NCBI RefSeq assembly: GCF_003131205.1
Contig: NZ_QFFY01000002.1
Location: 767,016-831,015, forward strand
Direction of reading: 5' to 3'
Length of the DNA: 64,000 nucleotides
From: Occallatibacter savannae
GTDB lineage: Bacteria; Acidobacteriota; Terriglobia; Terriglobales; Acidobacteriaceae
Shown: piece after piece, positions 36,571-44,981 of the stretch
How positions within the stretch are numbered: position 1 is the stretch's first letter
How the letters are laid out: each line of letters starts with the position of its first letter
Translations under genes and position numbers: made by a program
The notes under the pieces: model-generated
Databases searched by the model: none
What the model was told of the DNA's origin: nothing
Seen by the model: only the letters and a program-made list of their open reading frames with translations

Positions 36571-37032
36571 CTAGTGACCCTGGGTCAGCTCCCAAGGCCT
36601 TTTCCCGATTAACTCCTGATCCTGTTCGCGACCGCGGAGGCGGTCGTACTCGTAGAGATCGCTGGTGGTGCCGAGAGACTGGTTGTACAGGCTGATGCCG
36701 CCGATGGCCTGCGTGAGCTCTTCCTGGAACTGATGGATGGCGTGGAGCTGTGCGGCGGTCGCGGGGAACTCGAATTCGTCCGTCTTGATGAATTTCTGGT
36801 AGCCGCGATCGAGAAGGCGCGCGATGTGGCCGCGGACGAGGATGCCGGGGCCCTCGAAGAAGGTGGCCGGACCGCCTTCGGGATTCGCCGCGGGGACCAA
36901 AACGGCAGCAGCGCCGTATTTTGCAACGAGGGTGCCGTTGGGGGTTCCGTTGAAGGCGGAGACCTCGAACCCGCGCTCGCGGAGGGTTCCCATGCACTGG
37001 TCGAAGGTGGGGCGCACTGGCTTTTTTGGCAT
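36571..37032 (-). CDS. Conserved hypothetical protein
   Basis: 153 residues from the ATG at 37032, with AAGGATT upstream; an extension to 37146 runs into palindromic repeat DNA and is rejected. No signal or membrane segment. Features: FDQCMGTLRERGFEVSAFNG, YGAAAVLVPAANPEGGPATF, then helix-rich QLHAIHQFQEELTQAIGGI. Family not recognised. Codon use is like the neighbours. Confidence 0.65.
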   Translation of the reverse strand: MPKKPVRPTFDQCMGTLRERGFEVSAFNGTPNGTLVAKYGAAAVLVPAANPEGGPATFFEGPGILVRGHIARLLDRGYQKFIKTDEFEFPATAAQLHAIHQFQEELTQAIGGISLYNQSLGTTSDLYEYDRLRGREQDQELIGKRPWELTQGH

Positions 37033-37116
37033 CGGCTTAATCCTTTGTTTTAGGGTCGCATAGCTGCAGGGGCGGTCGCAAACGGGGATGAGGTCAGATC
37101 TCCCGTCGTCGTTTCC

Positions 37117-37152
37117 CATGTCTCCCAAAGAAGGAAACATGGGCACCCGGCC
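37117..37152. repeat. REP-A palindrome
   Basis: CCCATGTCTCCC and the imperfect complement GGAAACATGGGCACCCG. Same family as at 27968 and 57868, placed between divergent genes. Confidence 0.6.
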
Positions 37153-37234
37153 GATATTGCACGGTCCGAACTGCGTTTGGCGGGTGGTATTCTCGAAGTC
37201 CGCTTGGAATGGCCCAAAAACCTCGGAGGCGATG

Positions 37235-37765
37235 ATGAAGAAGATTTTTAGTGGTTGGATTTGCGTGGTGGTTGCAGTTGCTTCTGTGATGGCGTGTGAG
37301 AAGTCGCAGGCGCAGGAGCGCGGACGCGGCGACCAGCAGTTTTCAGTGGCGACTGTGTGCGGAGACTATGGTGCAGTTGCAACTTACGGACCCAACATTG
37401 CGCGGGCTCTCGGATTTGAGGTGATGGACGGGCGCGGCAACATACACGGAGCAGCGACTGCGAACCAGCCCGGTCCGAGCAGCACGACGCGGAGCATCAG
37501 CCAGATCGGGATTTCGGGAACGTACACGGTGAACGCCGACGGCCGAGGGACGATGAATCTGGTGATCGCGCTTCCGGGCGGCGCGACGGCGAATGTCGCG
37601 GCGGATTTCGTCATCACGAAGACGAAGGTGGTCAACGGTGTACTGATTGCGACCCAGATTGAGGACATGCAGCAGGTATCAAGCGCGGTGATTGATGACT
37701 CGAGTCTGGTGATTCATACCTACACGCTTCGGCGAGATCTGAAGCCGTGCTTTGCCGGACACTAG
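37235..37765 (+). CDS. Secreted hypothetical protein
   Basis: 176 residues from the second of two adjacent ATGs (37232 and 37235), with GGAGG 5 nt before it. Signal peptide KKIFSGWICVVVAVASVMAC, possibly a lipoprotein. The mature part is small-residue rich and beta-like (ISQIGISGTYTVNADGRGTM, NLVIALPGG) with two cysteines (TVCGDYG and KPCFAGH). Family not recognised. Single gene. Confidence 0.65.
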   Translation: MKKIFSGWICVVVAVASVMACEKSQAQERGRGDQQFSVATVCGDYGAVATYGPNIARALGFEVMDGRGNIHGAATANQPGPSSTTRSISQIGISGTYTVNADGRGTMNLVIALPGGATANVAADFVITKTKVVNGVLIATQIEDMQQVSSAVIDDSSLVIHTYTLRRDLKPCFAGH

Positions 37766-37911
37766 TGGCGGAAATCTAAGTAGGAAACTGTTCTTTACAA
37801 GCGCGGGGACCGGGACTATGCTTCGGCCACGTCCCAGATCACCCGCGCTTCGTACTTGAGGACCTCCCCCCGGGGTTGCAAGTGATCTCCGCGAAAGCCA
37901 GGAGGTTACGC

Positions 37912-38799
37912 ATGAAAATCAGACCGATCCTTTGTGTTTCGCTATTAGCTGCTGGAGTCGGCATTGCTGTTGCGCAGGACTCGAGCGAGATGAAACCACC
38001 CGCCGTGATCCAGATCAACCGTGAATGGCTGAAGCCAGGCAAGAGCGGAGCCGTGCACGACAGATCTGAGGCAGCTTTTGTGAACTTGATGAACAAGGGC
38101 AAACTGCAGGGCCACTATATAGCTCTGACCTCGATGTCGGGCAAGTCGCGGGCTCTTTACATGACGCGGTATCCGTCGTTTGAGGCTTGGGAGAACGACA
38201 ACAAGGTCTTTGCGACGAATGCTTCGCTGGGGGCGGAACTGGATCGCGCGATTGCTGCCGATGGAGAATTGCTGGAGGGTATGGACTCGGCGGTACTTGT
38301 CTACGACGACGATTTGAGTTTCCACCCGCGTCCTGACTTTTCGCATGCACGGTACTACGAGGTGACGGCATTCCACGTGAAGCTTGGGCACGACAGGCAG
38401 TTCCATGAGCTCACGAAGTTGTACAAGGAAGCCTGCGAGAAGGCCGGCGTCAATACACACTGGGGAACCTACGGATTGATGTACGGCGGCCAGGGCGGTA
38501 TATACCTATCGTTCACGCACAGGGATTCACTCGCCGAGATCGACCGGGAGATGGCGGCAGTCAACAAGATGTGGGCAAGTATGGACAGCGAGGCTGCGGC
38601 CAAGCTGAATCAAATGCTCGGCGAGACGGTGGAGAGCGTGCAAACTGAGCTGTTCTCCATCAATCCGAAACAAAGCTATGTGGACGAGGCGACGATGAAG
38701 GCCGATGCGGACTTCTGGAAGCCGAAGGCCCCCAGATCGGCTGTGGCGGCAACCGCAAAACCTGCACCTGCGGCCGCTACGAAACCTGCATCGCGCTGA
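37912..38799 (+). CDS. Secreted protein, possibly alpha-beta barrel type
   Basis: 295 residues from the ATG at 37912, with AGGAGG upstream; the 12-residue extension is rejected. Signal peptide IRPILCVSLLAAGVGIAVAQ. The body may be two dimeric alpha-beta barrel units (YIALTSMSGKSRALYMTRYP and YYEVTAFHVKLGHDRQFHEL, with THWGTYGLMYGGQGGIYLSF), a NIPSNAP-like look. The C-terminus is Ala/Pro/Lys rich. Function unknown. Confidence 0.6.
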   Translation: MKIRPILCVSLLAAGVGIAVAQDSSEMKPPAVIQINREWLKPGKSGAVHDRSEAAFVNLMNKGKLQGHYIALTSMSGKSRALYMTRYPSFEAWENDNKVFATNASLGAELDRAIAADGELLEGMDSAVLVYDDDLSFHPRPDFSHARYYEVTAFHVKLGHDRQFHELTKLYKEACEKAGVNTHWGTYGLMYGGQGGIYLSFTHRDSLAEIDREMAAVNKMWASMDSEAAAKLNQMLGETVESVQTELFSINPKQSYVDEATMKADADFWKPKAPRSAVAATAKPAPAAATKPASR

Positions 38800-38963
38800 G
38801 ATGTTGAAGGGTTAGGGCCCGGTTTGGTGCAAGGACGGCTGCGGTTTGCGCCGGGGCCGTTCTTCTGTTTGTTAACCTAAGAGGGCGCTGCTAACTAGCG
38901 TCGAGCGGCTTTTCCGAATCGAAAGAGCGCTCCTGATTCTCCAATGAATGAGATCAAATTCTG

Positions 38964-40142
38964 ATGGCTATTGCTACCGAACCGACCACTCTGCCTGAAC
39001 TTACGACCGATGATTTATCCCGCTATTCGCGCCACCTGATTCTGCCCGAGGTGGGCATGGAAGGTCAGCGCAAGCTGAAGGCTGCCAAGGTGCTGTGCGT
39101 GGGCACGGGCGGACTCGGTTCGCCCCTGGCGCTTTACCTAGCTGCGACGGGAATCGGTACCTTGGGGTTGATCGATTTCGACGTAGTGGACGCGAGCAAT
39201 TTGCAGCGGCAGATCATCCACTCGACGAAAGACATTGGGCGGAAGAAGCTGGACTCGGCTGCGGACAAGTTGACGGCGCTGAATCCGGCGCTGAACGTGG
39301 TGAAGCACGAGACGATGCTGTCGAGCGCGAATGCGCTGGAGATCCTGAAGGACTACGACATCGTTGCCGACGGAACGGATAATTTTCCGACGCGCTACCT
39401 GGTGAACGATGCAAGCGTGCTTCTGCGGAAGCCCAATGCGTATGCGTCGATTTTCCGGTTCGAGGGGCAAGCAAGCGTGTTCGGAATGGAGGATGGGCCG
39501 TGCTACCGGTGCTTGTATCCGGAGCCGCCACCGCCTGGGCTGGTGCCGAGCTGCGCCGAAGGCGGCGTACTAGGTATCCTGCCGGGACTCCTGGGCGTAA
39601 TCCAGGCGACGGAAGTGATCAAGCTGATCCTGGGCAAGGGAAGTCCGCTGATCGGGCGGTTGTTGCTGGTGGATGCGCTGGGGATGAAGTTCCGCGAGCT
39701 AAAGCTGAGGAAGAATCCGGAGTGCCCGGTTTGCGGCGAGAATCCGACGGTGAAGGAGCTGATCGATTATCAGCAGTTCTGCGGGATCATGCCGGAGTCG
39801 AAGGAAGACAAGGCCGTGAAGAACGGGATTCCGCAGCTCACGGTGAAAGAGCTGAAGCGCCGGCGCGATGCGGGCGAGAGCGTGTACCTGCTGGATGTTC
39901 GCGAGCCCTATGAGTATCAAATTGCGCAGATCGGCGGGACGCTGATTCCGCAGAATGATGTGCCGAACCGGCTGAGCGAGATTCCGAAGGATCGGGAGAT
40001 TATCGTGCAGTGCCGGTCGGGTGCGCGTTCGCAGAAGATTGCGGAGTTCTTGAAGCAGAGTGGCTATCCCCAGGTGGTGAATCTGGCAGGTGGGATTCTG
40101 GCGTGGAGTGACGAGATCGACCCCAAGGTGCAGAAGTACTAG
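38964..40142 (+). CDS. MoeB/ThiF-type adenylyltransferase with rhodanese domain
   Basis: 392 residues. The N-terminal E1-like domain has the ATP site CVGTGGLGSPLALYLA, DASNLQRQIIHS and DGTDNFPTRYLVND; zinc cysteines are CYRCLYPEP and CPVCGENP. The C-terminal rhodanese domain (about 285-390) has its catalytic cysteine in VQCRSGARSQ. MoeZ-like proteins adenylate and sulfurate ubiquitin-like carriers for molybdopterin, thiamine or cysteine synthesis; no carrier gene is next to it. EthD follows 65 nt later. Confidence 0.93.
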   Translation: MAIATEPTTLPELTTDDLSRYSRHLILPEVGMEGQRKLKAAKVLCVGTGGLGSPLALYLAATGIGTLGLIDFDVVDASNLQRQIIHSTKDIGRKKLDSAADKLTALNPALNVVKHETMLSSANALEILKDYDIVADGTDNFPTRYLVNDASVLLRKPNAYASIFRFEGQASVFGMEDGPCYRCLYPEPPPPGLVPSCAEGGVLGILPGLLGVIQATEVIKLILGKGSPLIGRLLLVDALGMKFRELKLRKNPECPVCGENPTVKELIDYQQFCGIMPESKEDKAVKNGIPQLTVKELKRRRDAGESVYLLDVREPYEYQIAQIGGTLIPQNDVPNRLSEIPKDREIIVQCRSGARSQKIAEFLKQSGYPQVVNLAGGILAWSDEIDPKVQKY

Positions 40143-40207
40143 TCGAATCCGGATCACCGGTCCCCAACTGCAAGAGACGGGCCCCCGAAATCGTAAAGGG
40201 TAAAGCA

Positions 40208-40522
40208 ATGGTCAAAATCAGTGTGCTGTATCCGAGCAAGCCGGGGGACCGGTTTGATGTGGATTACTATATTGGTGTTCACATGCCAATGGCGAAGCGG
40301 CTGCTCGGGGACGCGGTGAAGGCGATCTCGATTGAGATAGGAATTGGTGGGGGTGAGCCAGGAGCACCCGCGCCGTACGCCGCGATTGTGGGCTTCACGT
40401 CCGAAACGGTTGAGGCGTTCACCGCGGCGTTTATGCCTGTGGTTGGGCAGCTTCAGGGAGACATTCCGAATTACACCAACATCGAGCCGGTTATCCAAGT
40501 CAGCGAGATTCGAGAGATCTAG
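40208..40522 (+). CDS. EthD-family protein
   Basis: 104 residues with the dimeric alpha-beta barrel EthD pattern (ISVLYPSKPGDRFDVDYYIG, HMPMAKRLLGDAV). Family members sit in degradation clusters, but function is usually unproven. Probably co-transcribed with the MoeB-type gene, ending at the terminator at 40541. Confidence 0.85.
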   Translation: MVKISVLYPSKPGDRFDVDYYIGVHMPMAKRLLGDAVKAISIEIGIGGGEPGAPAPYAAIVGFTSETVEAFTAAFMPVVGQLQGDIPNYTNIEPVIQVSEIREI

Positions 40523-40540
40523 ACTGCTTTGAAAGCGAGA

Positions 40541-40567
40541 AAAACGCCGGCTTTGCGCCGGCGTTTT
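40541..40567. terminator. Bidirectional terminator
   Basis: Stem AACGCCGG / CCGGCGTT with A and T tracts on either side. It ends the EthD transcript and the convergent PIN gene transcript. Confidence 0.85.
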
Positions 40568-40586
40568 TTTGGTATTGAAATGAGGG

Positions 40587-41627
40587 TTACCGCGCCATTT
40601 CCACGGCACCGGTGGATTTGGCTGGCTCTGGAGCGCCTTTGCCGTTCTCGTCCATCTTGCCGAAGATCATCTTGCCGCTGGCGGTCTGAAGAACGCTCGT
40701 GACGGAGATTTCGACGGCGCGGCCGATCATTTTCCGCGCATGATCGACGACGACCATCGTACCGTCATCGAGGTAGCCGACGCCCTGGTTGTATTCCTTG
40801 CCTTCCTTGAGGATGAGCACGTGCATCTTCTCGCCCGGCAGAACGACTGGCTTGAGCGCGTTGGCTAGGTCGTTGATGTTGAGGACCTCGACGCGATGAA
40901 GATGAGCAACCTTGTTCAGGTTGAAGTCGTTGGTGACGACTTTGGCCTCCCACTTCTTGGCGAGTTCGAGAAGTTTGAGATCGACTTCACGTATCGATGG
41001 GAAGTCGTCTGGGACGATCTGGACCTGAATGTTGGGACTGGACTGCATGCGCTGCAGCATGTCGAGACCGCGGCGACCGCGCTGGCGCTTGGAGCCGTCG
41101 GTCGAGTCAGCGACAACCTGGAGTTCGCGAAGCACGAATTCGGGAACGACCATCATGCCATCGATAAATCCAGCTTCGGCTATGTCGGCGATCCGGCCAT
41201 CAATGATGACGCTGGTATCGAGAACCTTGGCTGACTTGCGCGAAGGGCGTTCGCCTGCGAAAAGGTTTCCGAGTGCAGCAGGGTTGAGCAGGTCTCCCTT
41301 GCTGGCGCCGACAAGCAGGCCGACGTAGGTCATCAACAGCAGGACGAAGATCTGCAGCACCGCCGACGTGGACGGACTGAGAGGAGCGGAACGCAGCACG
41401 AGGCAGAAGAGCGCCGCACCGAAGATGCCGAGCACGCTTCCCGCGACTGCGCCAATCAGACGGCGAAGCGTGAGTGCACGTACTCGAAACTCGAAAACGA
41501 TGACAGCTGCGGCGGCCAATGCACCGCCAAGTGCTGCTTCCCAGCCCTTCGCTCCGAAAGGCTGAAGGAAGTAGCAAACCGACGAGAGCAAGACAACGAA
41601 AAGAAGCCGAACAAGGACGAGATCCAT
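40587..41627 (-). CDS. Membrane-anchored PIN-TRAM protein (YacL-like)
   Basis: 346 residues. Four membrane segments (about 1-125), then a PIN nuclease domain (LDTSVIIDGRIADI, with acidic residues in VVTNDFNLNKVAHL), then a TRAM RNA-binding domain (EYNQGVGYLDDGTMVVVDH). YacL-type proteins are membrane PIN/TRAM factors, possibly acting on RNA; role not established. The terminator at 40541 is shared. Length is typical. Confidence 0.9.
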   Translation of the reverse strand: MDLVLVRLLFVVLLSSVCYFLQPFGAKGWEAALGGALAAAAVIVFEFRVRALTLRRLIGAVAGSVLGIFGAALFCLVLRSAPLSPSTSAVLQIFVLLLMTYVGLLVGASKGDLLNPAALGNLFAGERPSRKSAKVLDTSVIIDGRIADIAEAGFIDGMMVVPEFVLRELQVVADSTDGSKRQRGRRGLDMLQRMQSSPNIQVQIVPDDFPSIREVDLKLLELAKKWEAKVVTNDFNLNKVAHLHRVEVLNINDLANALKPVVLPGEKMHVLILKEGKEYNQGVGYLDDGTMVVVDHARKMIGRAVEISVTSVLQTASGKMIFGKMDENGKGAPEPAKSTGAVEMAR

Positions 41628-41809
41628 ACAGAGCCTGCTTCCACTGGCGTCAGGAAATACACCAGTTTTAACACGATGGCGAGTATGCCCATCGGCCCTT
41701 TACATCGTCAAGAGGGCGGCGGTCACCAGAATGGGCACGGACGACACTGGCGTGTGCGTTACTCCGGTCCATCCCGGCAAGCTCACGGATTTGCCCTTTC
41801 GAATTGACA

Positions 41810-42229
41810 TTAGGAGGCTACGGCCAGCTCGGCGCTGACCAGGCGAGAGATGCCTTTGCGGGGGCCGCGTTTGCGAGCGCTCATAATCTTTACGCGCTCG
41901 AGCAGTTCCTGCGGCGAGCAGGTCTTCTTTGCGAGCAGAGCGTCGGCGCCGTGTATCTGGCCGTTCATCTTTTGAGGGTCGCCGAGGATCACCATGGGAA
42001 TGTGGGATGCAATATGTTTGAGCTTATGGACTAACTGGTCGCCGGTCATCTGAGGCATGGCGTGATCGACCAGGACGAGGTCGATTTGATTGTCGGCAAA
42101 GAGGGCGATTGCATCCGGGCCGTTGGTAGCAGCCAGAACGCGGTATCCGTTGGTGGTGAGCATGAATTTGAGAACGGACAGATCCTGTTCGTTATCGTCT
42201 ACGCAAAGTATCACTTTTTTGGGGCGCAT
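41810..42229 (-). CDS. Single-domain response regulator
   Basis: 139 residues from the ATG at 42229 (CAGGAG upstream, rather distant); the 31-codon extension is rejected. Receiver only: ILCVDDNEQD, phospho-acceptor D in IDLVLVDHAMPQMTGDQL. The conserved switch lysine region is altered (DALLAKKTCSPQELLE, a K-T rather than K-P). No output domain, so it would act by protein interaction. No kinase gene is adjacent. Confidence 0.82.
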   Translation of the reverse strand: MRPKKVILCVDDNEQDLSVLKFMLTTNGYRVLAATNGPDAIALFADNQIDLVLVDHAMPQMTGDQLVHKLKHIASHIPMVILGDPQKMNGQIHGADALLAKKTCSPQELLERVKIMSARKRGPRKGISRLVSAELAVAS

Positions 42230-42681
42230 CGTGTTGGTCCTGCTCCTGTCGTAGAGATCTGTTGGTCCGGAGTTGAGCGCACAGCAGCGATGCCCGCTTG
42301 TTATGTCGGGTAGGCTCGTCAAAGTCCGGGGCCGTCGGCCGCGCAGGAGTCCTGCATGGAAAATGGGCGCACTGGTTCGCTGAGGGCTCGCGCGTTTTGA
42401 TGAAGAACGCGACCCCTTCAGGCGACTCCTGTGGCAATCATTCCCTTGGAAGGAGAACCTTTTGCGGTCAGATTGTGTTTGAAGCCGTTATGAAAACCGG
42501 AAGATGATCCGGTTGAATTTCGTTCAATGCTTGGGCAAGAGTACGGATTGCGGAGGACCGTGAAAAGAGAGAATAGGAAGCGAAAATCTGCACGAAACTG
42601 ATCTTGAAACAAAGGAAAAAACGTCAGAATGAATACATTGAGTAACTTGGACTGATTAAATTCTGTTGAAAAGCGTGTGTA
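42230..42681. other. Upstream region of the response regulator
   Basis: 452 bp between the PhzF gene end and the response-regulator start, both on the minus strand. The part nearest PhzF (about 42480-42680) is AT-richer than its surroundings. No gene or clear structure was recognised. Confidence 0.45.
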
Positions 42682-43584
42682 TTACGGCAGGAAAATGGTT
42701 CCCTTTGCAACTGGAACGGTGCTGCCTGCGACGCGGACATTCGTAACTTTGCCGTCAAGTACATCGGCAGCTAGAAATAAATCGCTTGTGCGGCCAATTT
42801 CGACACCCTGCTGCACGTGAATTTGTTTGCCCGCAGTGACGATTTTGTGACCCACAAGATAGCTGATGGCGCATCCAGCTGCTGAGCCGGTGGCTGGATC
42901 TTCACCGCCGTAAAACTGCATGCGCGCGCGCCATGCAGGAGCATCTCCGCCGGTGGGACCCATGACGTAGAACCACCGGCCGCCGTGCTCGCGAAGATAC
43001 CGGGTTGCTGGCTCTTGGTCTACGCGCAAGCGGTAGAGGGGCTCGTGCGACCGTAGCGCCACGATGGCGAACGCGGTGCCGGTGGAGACGATCTGTGGTG
43101 GGACGGCTGGGTGGAGATCTTCAGCGCGCAGACCGCAGAGGCGGGCGACCTCGCATGGGTCGAGCTGATCCAGGAACTCGGGATTGCGTTGCGTCATCTC
43201 GCCGAAGAGGGTTTCAGTTTTGAAGCGTACGGGAATGGGGCCGACGTTCAGGGCTAAGAGGACGGTGTGGTCGATGAGGAGTTCAGGAGCGTGCTGTTTG
43301 AGAACGCTCGCAGTGCCGAGGGTCGGGTGCCCGGCGAAGGGGAGCTCTTCCTGAGTTGTGAAGATTCGGACGCGGACACCTTCTCGCTTCTCAATCGCGG
43401 GGTCGCGGCGCTGGATGAAGGTGGTCTCGGAAAGGTTGAACTCGCGCGCGATGGCCTGCATGCGCTCGGTACGCAGTCCCATGGTGTCAAAGACGACGGC
43501 GAGGCCGTTCCCCTGGAGCGGAGTTTCGGTGAACACGTCGACAATGTGGTATTTGAGTTGTGTCGGATAGCCCAGCGAGGTCAT
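42682..43584 (-). CDS. PhzF-family isomerase
   Basis: 300 residues. PhzF-type fold, two similar halves. The catalytic glutamate is in REFNLSETTF, with EELPFAGHPTLGTA and GGEDPATGSAAGCAI, the two signature blocks. Many members are not involved in phenazine synthesis; substrate unknown. Single gene on the minus strand, 225 bp from the next operon's end. Confidence 0.92.
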   Translation of the reverse strand: MTSLGYPTQLKYHIVDVFTETPLQGNGLAVVFDTMGLRTERMQAIAREFNLSETTFIQRRDPAIEKREGVRVRIFTTQEELPFAGHPTLGTASVLKQHAPELLIDHTVLLALNVGPIPVRFKTETLFGEMTQRNPEFLDQLDPCEVARLCGLRAEDLHPAVPPQIVSTGTAFAIVALRSHEPLYRLRVDQEPATRYLREHGGRWFYVMGPTGGDAPAWRARMQFYGGEDPATGSAAGCAISYLVGHKIVTAGKQIHVQQGVEIGRTSDLFLAADVLDGKVTNVRVAGSTVPVAKGTIFLP

Positions 43585-43807
43585 GAGCCATTATCAGGCG
43601 AAGACAGGTCTGGTTTTACAGAGAATGTCGGGAAGACCATGAGGTTCGCAGGCATGATTGAGGGCATCGCTCTTATGGACGTCGCGGCGACCTGGATCTT
43701 GCAGCGTTTCAACGTGCTGCTGGGATCCTGAATGGGCGACCTGCCGCGTGTTGGCGAGCCTTTCGCGCCGCTTCCGCTGCGAGGCCCTCGCTTCGTTCCA
43801 AGTACGC

Positions 43808-44320
43808 CTATTTCTCTCCGAGCTCGTAGGGGATGGCGAAACGGCCGATCTGGAAGACTGCCTTTGATGAAGGAGGCCAGATCTGAAGCTGCGTAACGGT
43901 GCGGTTGCCGGCCATGATATGAGCATCGGTAGTGCCGATGAGATTTCCGGTTGCCGCTTCGTTAAAGTGCACATTCAGCACGTCGCCAGAGTGCGTATAG
44001 CCGAAGACGTATTCTCCTGGCCTGAGGCTGACTCCGCCAATCTTGATGGGCCATTGCACGACAAGATAATGCGAGTATTTGCCTTCGGCGCTATAACCGG
44101 CGGTGATCAGAACGACTCCAGCTATGGAGTGTCCTTTGCCGTCAACAATGCCGCTGGCTGTGCGCATTTCGGTTTCGATGTGCTCCTTGATCACCGGCGC
44201 GCGCGCCGGCAGCAGGGAGCCAAGTTCCGAACTGGTGGCTTGGCGCCACGCTGGGTTCTGCGCATGCAGGCTGAACGCGAAGGTAAGGGCGAGGAGTACG
44301 AAAAGAGAGAAGCGCTTCAT
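43808..44320 (-). CDS. Secreted hypothetical protein
   Basis: 170 residues from the ATG at 44320 (AAGGTG upstream). Signal peptide KRFSLFVLLALTFAFSLHAQ. The mature part has IAGVVLITAGYSAEGKYSHY, GVSLRPGEYVFGYTHSGDV and LQIWPPSSKAVFQIGRF. Beta-rich, no family recognised. Starts 8 nt after the LuxR-type regulator, so probably the third gene of the kinase operon and perhaps its target or sensor partner. Confidence 0.65.
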   Translation of the reverse strand: MKRFSLFVLLALTFAFSLHAQNPAWRQATSSELGSLLPARAPVIKEHIETEMRTASGIVDGKGHSIAGVVLITAGYSAEGKYSHYLVVQWPIKIGGVSLRPGEYVFGYTHSGDVLNVHFNEAATGNLIGTTDAHIMAGNRTVTQLQIWPPSSKAVFQIGRFAIPYELGEK

Positions 44321-44327
44321 GGTCACC

Positions 44328-44981
44328 TTATGGTTTCTGCTTGCGGAGAGATTCGAGAGGAACGATGCCGCGCTGAATGGCTGCGGTTGCAGCCTGGGTG
44401 CGGTCGGTTACGCCGAGTTTGCCGAGCAGGCTATTGATGTGGGTCTTGACGGTGGCTTCCGAGATGTCGAGAAACGAGGCAATCTCCTTGTTGCTGCGTC
44501 CATGCACGATCTGCTCGAGAACGTCGAACTCGCGCGGCGTCAGTTCTTCAGTACCCATGCGCTCCGCTAATCGCTGAGCGATAGCGGGTGGTATGTGAGA
44601 CTTTCCGGAGTGCACCGCGCGAATGGTAGTCACGAGGTCATCCGTCGTCATGCCCTTAAGCAGATATGCCTTGGCGCCAGCTTGAAGGGCGCGGTAGATG
44701 TCCTCGTCGCCATCATAGGTGGTCAGAACAATGAAGCGCGCCTGAGGTGTCTCCATGCGGATGCGCTGGATGACCTCGACGCCAGTGAGCCGGGGCATTC
44801 TCAGATCGATCAGCGTGACGTGAGGCTGATGCTTGCGGATCTGCGTAATAGCGTCGACGCCATCGGCTGCTTCGCCTACAACTTCGATGCCGTCGACCAC
44901 GTTGAGCAGAGCTACGAGGCCTTGGCGAACTACGTGATGATCTTCGACAACGAGAACGCGGATGGTTTCTTCGGCTGCCAT
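44328..44981 (-). CDS. NarL/FixJ-family response regulator
   Basis: 217 residues. Receiver with VVEDHHVVRQG and phospho-acceptor D59 in VTLIDLRMPRLTG; LuxR helix-turn-helix in the C-terminal part (LTPREFDVLEQIVHGRSNKE and ISEATVKTHINSLLGKLGV). ATG shares its A with the kinase stop (TGATG). Its partner kinase is the upstream gene. Confidence 0.94.
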   Translation of the reverse strand: MAAEETIRVLVVEDHHVVRQGLVALLNVVDGIEVVGEAADGVDAITQIRKHQPHVTLIDLRMPRLTGVEVIQRIRMETPQARFIVLTTYDGDEDIYRALQAGAKAYLLKGMTTDDLVTTIRAVHSGKSHIPPAIAQRLAERMGTEELTPREFDVLEQIVHGRSNKEIASFLDISEATVKTHINSLLGKLGVTDRTQAATAAIQRGIVPLESLRKQKP